44,659 nucleotides of DNA from IMG/VR virus record IMGVR_UViG_3300034190_001954, positions 1-44,659 of that record. One strand, written 5' to 3'. Of this stretch, positions 40,563 to 44,659 are shown piece after piece; the stretch's first letter is position 1; every line of letters starts with the position of its first letter. The notes under the pieces are model-generated. The model saw only the letters and a list, made by a program, of their open reading frames with translations, did no database searches and was not told the origin of the DNA. A program made the position numbers and the translations under genes. The stretch is from a virus.

Positions 40563-42017
40563 TTAAGCGATGTAGGTTCCGTCAGCGACGAGAGTCGAAC
40601 CAGCAACCGGCAGCATCATGTTGCCGCCCATGACGTACTGGTTGAAGAACGTCTGCATTTCGCTGCCGTAGTTGTTGGTGTAGGCAAGCGTGAATCCATC
40701 GCGGAGACGGAAGTCATTCTCGCCGCGAGTGATTACGATTGAAGGCCCGCCGTCGTAAAGCTGGGTGGGTTCAGCCAGAATCAACTCGCCAACAATGAGC
40801 GAGCGGTCAGCTTGCAAGGCCGTGCTGAAATCGATTGCAAACCTGAGGTCTTGCGGAACGACCTTTTCAGACAGATCGATAACGCCAGTCAGGTTGGTCC
40901 AGCTTGTAGTGATGTTGGTGCTAGAGAAGTCCAGCGACAACGAAGAAGCAGACAGCCGGGAGGAAGTCCCATTCCAGAGAGCAAGCCGGATCACGCCACT
41001 GGTGATGGTGGTTGTGACAGCCCGCAGGTTGATGGAATACACATACGAGCGGCCAGAGTAAACCCTAGAGGTAGTTCCGTCCGTGTGGCCCATCCTCTGA
41101 AAAGCCGTGTGCTTGTATGAGTTGTTACCATTGAACTGGAGGTTGTAGGTGCCACGGCTGCCGAACGTCGTCGTGGTGCGCTGCGCGTTGTCGGACAACG
41201 CCCCGCCTTCGCCACCGTTCGTGGTAGCAAGGTCGGTCCCAGACCCACCCAGAGTGAACTGGTTGAGGGTGGTGGCATCAGACCAGCGGTCAAACCCACT
41301 GTTGCGCAGAAGGTTCGTGCCGGTTGTAGCCGCGTTGCGCCTGCCACTAACAGCCGAGTAGTTGTCTGAGGCAGTGACTGGAATGTTGGTGTTTGCAGCG
41401 CTGCCAGACGGCCAGTTGGGGTCGTAGTTGCTGTACTTGCGGCTGCCAGTGATCGTAAAAAGTTCTCGCCCCGGCTCAGGGCCGTAAGAAGCATCCTTGG
41501 TGCATTCGATACGCATGGTTTCTGCGCGAATGTTCTGGCGCTTCTTGCTAGGCCCACCAGCCATCCACTCAGGTGCATGGTTGGAAATAAGCACAGTCCC
41601 GACGTTGGAAGTGTTAGTCAGTCCGTCAAGGCCAGCGGAGAGCGTTCCAGCACTAATGGTGTTCTCTTCAACGTACACACCTTGGCGCTTCATGTCCTTG
41701 ACCAAAAGCGTCATTGCTTCTGACAGGGTGCTGGGGCTGAGTCCAAGCCCGTCGCGGATCGTTTCCATGACAATCCGATGGGCAGTCCGGCTAATCTCGC
41801 GGTCGAGCGTAGCAAGACCCTGAGAGAACGCATCTCGGCCTTCAACGAGCGATGCAATGTGGTCCGAGTCTGCGGTGGTAAACTCATCATCAACGTCGTC
41901 AATCTCAGTGACAACGTCGTCTCTAAAAGCGTTATGCACCTTTGCAAGCTGGAACAGCCTGCCAATGCGCATGAAGAAGGCACCTGATCCGGACGATCCA
42001 GTAAACGTGATTGCCAT
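40563..42017 (-). CDS. tail spike / fibre-like protein with carbohydrate-binding domain
   Basis: A 484-aa protein. The N-terminal 110 residues are helical (MRIGRLFQLAKVHNAFRDDV). Residues about 225-400 start LLRNSGFDRWSD and continue with alternating strands (YNLQFNGNNSYKHTAFQ, YSINLRAVTTTITSG), a galactose-binding/CBM-like jelly roll of the type used by phage receptor-binding proteins. The C-terminus (FTLAYTNNYGSEMQTFF) may oligomerise. Position next to the 106-aa gene in the tail cluster supports receptor binding, but the domain is recognised by pattern only. Confidence 0.65.
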   Translation of the reverse strand: MAITFTGSSGSGAFFMRIGRLFQLAKVHNAFRDDVVTEIDDVDDEFTTADSDHIASLVEGRDAFSQGLATLDREISRTAHRIVMETIRDGLGLSPSTLSEAMTLLVKDMKRQGVYVEENTISAGTLSAGLDGLTNTSNVGTVLISNHAPEWMAGGPSKKRQNIRAETMRIECTKDASYGPEPGRELFTITGSRKYSNYDPNWPSGSAANTNIPVTASDNYSAVSGRRNAATTGTNLLRNSGFDRWSDATTLNQFTLGGSGTDLATTNGGEGGALSDNAQRTTTTFGSRGTYNLQFNGNNSYKHTAFQRMGHTDGTTSRVYSGRSYVYSINLRAVTTTITSGVIRLALWNGTSSRLSASSLSLDFSSTNITTSWTNLTGVIDLSEKVVPQDLRFAIDFSTALQADRSLIVGELILAEPTQLYDGGPSIVITRGENDFRLRDGFTLAYTNNYGSEMQTFFNQYVMGGNMMLPVAGSTLVADGTYIA

Positions 42018-42019
42018 GC

Positions 42020-42340
42020 TTAGATTCCCAAGACCGTCAGAACGATGTCTGAGTTATGAGCAGCGAGAGCTTGCAGCTTGTAGCCCGCCATGTTGATATG
42101 AACGTCGTCGATGTAAAAAGTGTGAGTTGTTCCGGCAACTACCGTGGTGTGCCAGAGCAGGTGAGCGTTGGATGCGGCACCCTTCTTGGTGTCGTCCGGG
42201 ACGGCATAGACAGAGATGGACCTGTCGTGGCTAGTGTTGCTGTTGCAGGCTACAAGCGCCACAATCCTTGAGCCGATCTCAACCTCTTGGATTGAGTCGG
42301 TCAGCCCAAGCTGCGAAATAATCTTGGCCTCACTTGCCAT
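42020..42340 (-). CDS. hypothetical virion protein, 106 aa
   Basis: A 106-aa beta-rich protein (MASEAKIISQLGLTDSIQEVEIGSRIVALVA). No charged clusters, membrane spans or recognised motif. It overlaps the next gene by 11 nt. Likely a small structural or tail-associated protein. Confidence 0.6.
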   Translation of the reverse strand: MASEAKIISQLGLTDSIQEVEIGSRIVALVACNSNTSHDRSISVYAVPDDTKKGAASNAHLLWHTTVVAGTTHTFYIDDVHINMAGYKLQALAAHNSDIVLTVLGI

Positions 42341-42737
42341 AGGGCACCTTCTTGTTCAATGCCTTCCGTCGTCGCTCACAAGCAGAACACTTCTTGAAGC
42401 CAAAAAACCGAGCGACTTTCTCAACTGTGTCCCCTAATCCTTCGGACTTTTTTGGCGCTGCTGGGAATATTTTACTGGACTCCCGTGCCATCTTTTTTTG
42501 TTGGCACTTTTGGCAACCTTTCTTTCCCTGCTGCTTGGACAGCACCTTCACCACATCTTGAATGTGGGAGTTCTCTTCGTTCTCCTGTGTGAACTGGGTG
42601 CATTTGCCGCACTGCTGCCACACCGGCGTGCCGTTGAATAGCTTCAACGAGCAGGAGCGCGGCTTAGGATCCGCCTCGTCCCAATCACTGCTGTGCTTGC
42701 ACTGTGAATACAGCTTTTCTAGCTCGTTGACATTCAT
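42330..42737 (-). CDS. Cys-rich protein with CxxC-ERRRKALNK motif, 135 aa
   Basis: About 135 aa from ATG 42737, overlapping the stop of the Cys-rich gene in an ATGA. It has Cys pairs at about 14 and 30-45 (QCGKCTQF), 74-77 (CQKC) and near the end (KKCSACERRRKALNK). The last resembles the 'CGCxxRRxxLNxLFPF' ending of a group of phage structural/zinc proteins. Zinc binding is likely. It may bridge virion proteins; function is unknown. Confidence 0.6.
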   Translation of the reverse strand: MNVNELEKLYSQCKHSSDWDEADPKPRSCSLKLFNGTPVWQQCGKCTQFTQENEENSHIQDVVKVLSKQQGKKGCQKCQQKKMARESSKIFPAAPKKSEGLGDTVEKVARFFGFKKCSACERRRKALNKKVPYGK

Positions 42738-44023
42738 ATGAGGTCGCATAGCTCCCAAGGGTTGGGCAACTCTGGGAAGTAAATCCAGTCGCTGCATTCT
42801 CCGGGAATAGTGAGGCTGCTCGGGCCAACGACGCCTTGAGGAATATCCGTGTTTATGGCACACGCAGGCGGGGTGGTCGTCCAAGGCCCCCAAGGGTTGT
42901 AAAAATTATCATCAACCTGATTGCAGCCACACTGCACTTTTCCTTTGCAAGTCGTGTAGCCGCAATACTTGTCGTACACAATCGACCCGTAGTCTGGATC
43001 GGTGGGGTCGGTTACAGGTGTCCCTTTGTACACGACAACGCTAGTTACTGCGATCCAGTTGCCTACTTCGCAGGCTGGCTCAAGATCGTCGGGGCTGCAA
43101 TCGTTGTCGCAGCTACACGAAAGATTTTGCCAGCCCTGTCTTACGGATTGAGACGGCCACTCCGCAGTCCAACTAAGCGTGAGATATAGGGCGCCATCAG
43201 GTTCGCCAAAATCTGTTTCGAATGCTCCCTCTGGAACTACACGCGAGTAGACACCGCAAGACGTACTAAACCCTATCGCGTCGTTCGCATCATCACAGCG
43301 GCTGTAGTTATTGTTACAGTAAAGAGTTTCTGGACACGTTGACGTTTTCTCACAGGACCAATAGTTGTCTAGGCAAAACGGCCCACCCTTCCGCCTTGCA
43401 AACCAAAGTACGGAACTGGTTACTGCTGGAGCTTGGTTTGTAACCATCGTGTGTGTTGGCGTGCTGACGTATGGCCCCTGACCAGTCTGGTCATTGGGGC
43501 AGCAAGACCCATACGCGACACCCCATATGTCTCGGCCGCAATATGCACCGCAAGGGCAACTGTTTTGCCCGCACGTTGGAACTGGGGTAATCAACCCATA
43601 TGGATCAACGCTCATTTTGGAAAGGTTTATGCCACAAAACGTGTCAACTGCTTCAGCAGCTTCGAAATACTCAGGTGAGTCATCTGGAAATTGCAACTGT
43701 GAATGCTGGAATGGGCAAACAAACGGGTCTTGTACCCAATCCACACGCAGCATCCCGGGGTTTACAAGCTCCTGATACCCGACATATGAGGGGTACAACA
43801 CAGCAGATACTTGCAGTGCGTGCATCATGTACCCGTTGTAAGTACCGCCCGGTCCACCACCAGCATCTGTGCATTCGTTCTCGTAAAGAACCGAGCAGTC
43901 TGGACACTCAAACTCAACGTCAAAGTTGCAAGGCGGCCCGTCATAGTCAGGGCAGTTAGCGCAGCTTCCGCCTTCGCTGTTTCGTGCGCCATAGTATTGA
44001 TGCCAGAAGAACTGATAGGTCAT
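42734..44023 (-). CDS. Cys-rich virion/surface protein, 429 aa
   Basis: A 429-aa protein with about 31 Cys (about 7%), arranged in close pairs such as CANCPD, CPDC, CGQNSCPCGAYC, SCSCDNDC and CGCNQ. Aromatic and Pro/Gly-rich segments alternate with them. No signal sequence is evident. Such a Cys density is unusual for a phage structural protein and suggests disulfide-stabilised or metal-binding knobs, maybe in a tail fibre. No family is recognised. Confidence 0.6.
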   Translation of the reverse strand: MTYQFFWHQYYGARNSEGGSCANCPDYDGPPCNFDVEFECPDCSVLYENECTDAGGGPGGTYNGYMMHALQVSAVLYPSYVGYQELVNPGMLRVDWVQDPFVCPFQHSQLQFPDDSPEYFEAAEAVDTFCGINLSKMSVDPYGLITPVPTCGQNSCPCGAYCGRDIWGVAYGSCCPNDQTGQGPYVSTPTHTMVTNQAPAVTSSVLWFARRKGGPFCLDNYWSCEKTSTCPETLYCNNNYSRCDDANDAIGFSTSCGVYSRVVPEGAFETDFGEPDGALYLTLSWTAEWPSQSVRQGWQNLSCSCDNDCSPDDLEPACEVGNWIAVTSVVVYKGTPVTDPTDPDYGSIVYDKYCGYTTCKGKVQCGCNQVDDNFYNPWGPWTTTPPACAINTDIPQGVVGPSSLTIPGECSDWIYFPELPNPWELCDLI

Positions 44024-44568
44024 CAGGGCTCCGGATCACTTGGGCACTCCACGCACATAGGCACTGGGCAAGAGAAAAGCCAGAGCTTGCTTGTGTCGTC
44101 AAGTTGAGTCAAACGCCCGGAGTCATGGAGAAGGACGACAGTGCCAACAGCAATCCTGCTGCAATTGTAGTTCGGCGCGTTGCCGCCCGGGAAAATCTCA
44201 CCAATGCACTCAACAGACAGACCGGGTGGAATGAAGTCGCCAGCATCGCCGTTGCAAATCAGGCCGATCTCCATCACGTTCGCGCAGAACCCCTGCCTTG
44301 GAGCGCCTTCAAGCGGCTGCTCCTCTTCCCAAAAGTACGCTGGGGCATCTACGCCGCTGTCCTGCTCCAAGTGCGCAACAATCCTGCCCATGATTGGGTA
44401 GGTCTTGCCGCCGCCACCGCTACTCATTGCGTAGGTGCTAGACAGTCCTTCCAACAGAGGCAGGTACTGGTTCAGCCTAGCCAAATCCGAGCGCATCCCA
44501 TTGATGGCCTCTTTGTAAGAGGCAGACAGAGGGTTGCCAGTCAATGGGATGTCGGAGTTGTAAGGCAT
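44023..44568 (-). CDS. hypothetical virion protein, 181 aa
   Basis: A 181-aa protein starting MPYNSDIPLTGNPLSAS with a helical N-terminal segment (about 17-47) and then a Gly/Cys/Pro-containing beta region ending in CPVPMCVECPSDPEP. Its stop overlaps the next ATG by one base (TGATG). No family is recognised; the context is structural. Confidence 0.6.
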   Translation of the reverse strand: MPYNSDIPLTGNPLSASYKEAINGMRSDLARLNQYLPLLEGLSSTYAMSSGGGGKTYPIMGRIVAHLEQDSGVDAPAYFWEEEQPLEGAPRQGFCANVMEIGLICNGDAGDFIPPGLSVECIGEIFPGGNAPNYNCSRIAVGTVVLLHDSGRLTQLDDTSKLWLFSCPVPMCVECPSDPEP

Positions 44569-44659
44569 TTAGCTGTACCAGAGGTTGTCGTAAATCCAAC
44601 GAGCTTCAGTAACGTTGGACAGCACTGACCTGACTTGCCACCTCTTGGTGCCAGACTCA
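44569..44659 (-). CDS. C-terminal fragment of a leftward gene (runs off right edge)
   Basis: Twenty-nine residues ending at TAA 44569 (beginning ESGTKRWQVR, ending YDNLWYS) read leftward from beyond the window. The fragment could be the end of the gene cut at the left edge (1-448). The join would need one extra base, so this is uncertain. Confidence 0.5.
   Translation of the reverse strand, partial: ESGTKRWQVRSVLSNVTEARWIYDNLWYS

Noticed and set aside
1-44659. Integrase or lysogeny module
   Set aside because: No tyrosine or serine recombinase motif or att-like repeat is seen; the small HTH and RHH proteins alone do not show lysogeny.

Overview
The window looks like an essentially whole genome of a tailed double-stranded DNA phage, probably lytic. 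It carries a large terminase, a portal, a scaffold-like protein, an HK97-type capsid protein, a short-tail style adaptor, one giant 3255-residue internal-type protein, a recombination/replication set (primase, SF2 helicase, RusA-like resolvase, Bet annealing protein, PD-(D/E)XK nuclease) and many small overlapping hypothetical genes. I see no integrase, tape-measure protein, RNA polymerase, DNA polymerase, tRNA or rRNA. The combination fits a podovirus-like virion. The best host clue is a secreted 161-aa protein (5607-6092) whose C-terminus is a near-consensus dockerin-like calcium repeat of the kind common in Planctomycetota proteins, so a planctomycete host is a reasonable but unproven inference.

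Layout. A rightward operon (20254-28390) holds a probable small terminase, a DnaA-domain-IV-like HTH protein, a sigma-factor-like protein, large terminase, portal, an FmdB-like protein, scaffold, major capsid protein and a lectin-like capsid protein, ending in a strong terminator (28410-28448). Everything else is leftward. From 19610 down to 13184 lie small early-type genes, several with their own TTGACA promoters, UUCG-loop terminators and a recurring leader in which the ribosome binding site sits inside a small hairpin. This section includes a MoxR-type AAA+ ATPase paired with a possible VWA-like protein. From 13067 to 7148 is a tightly overlapping replication/recombination operon. From 7072 to 5607 are small membrane proteins (a possible lysis region) and the dockerin-like protein. 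From 5606 to 1 come a metallophosphoesterase, a run of tiny Lys/Arg-rich proteins coupled by stop/start overlaps, an HNH protein, and structural proteins. The same leftward series appears to resume at the right edge (44659 to 28451) with a Cys-rich protein, other structural proteins, a 694-aa coiled-coil protein, the giant protein and a ribbon-helix-helix protein.

The two transcription directions diverge from a 643-bp gene-free region (19611-20253). It holds four copies of a dyad (CACAGC-N3-GCTGTG) spaced 39-40 bp apart plus three other perfect inverted repeats, a strong candidate for a replication origin or master operator.

Both window edges cut a leftward reading frame. A circular or permuted molecule would explain this, but the two frames are out by one base if the ends are joined directly, so circularity is not proven.
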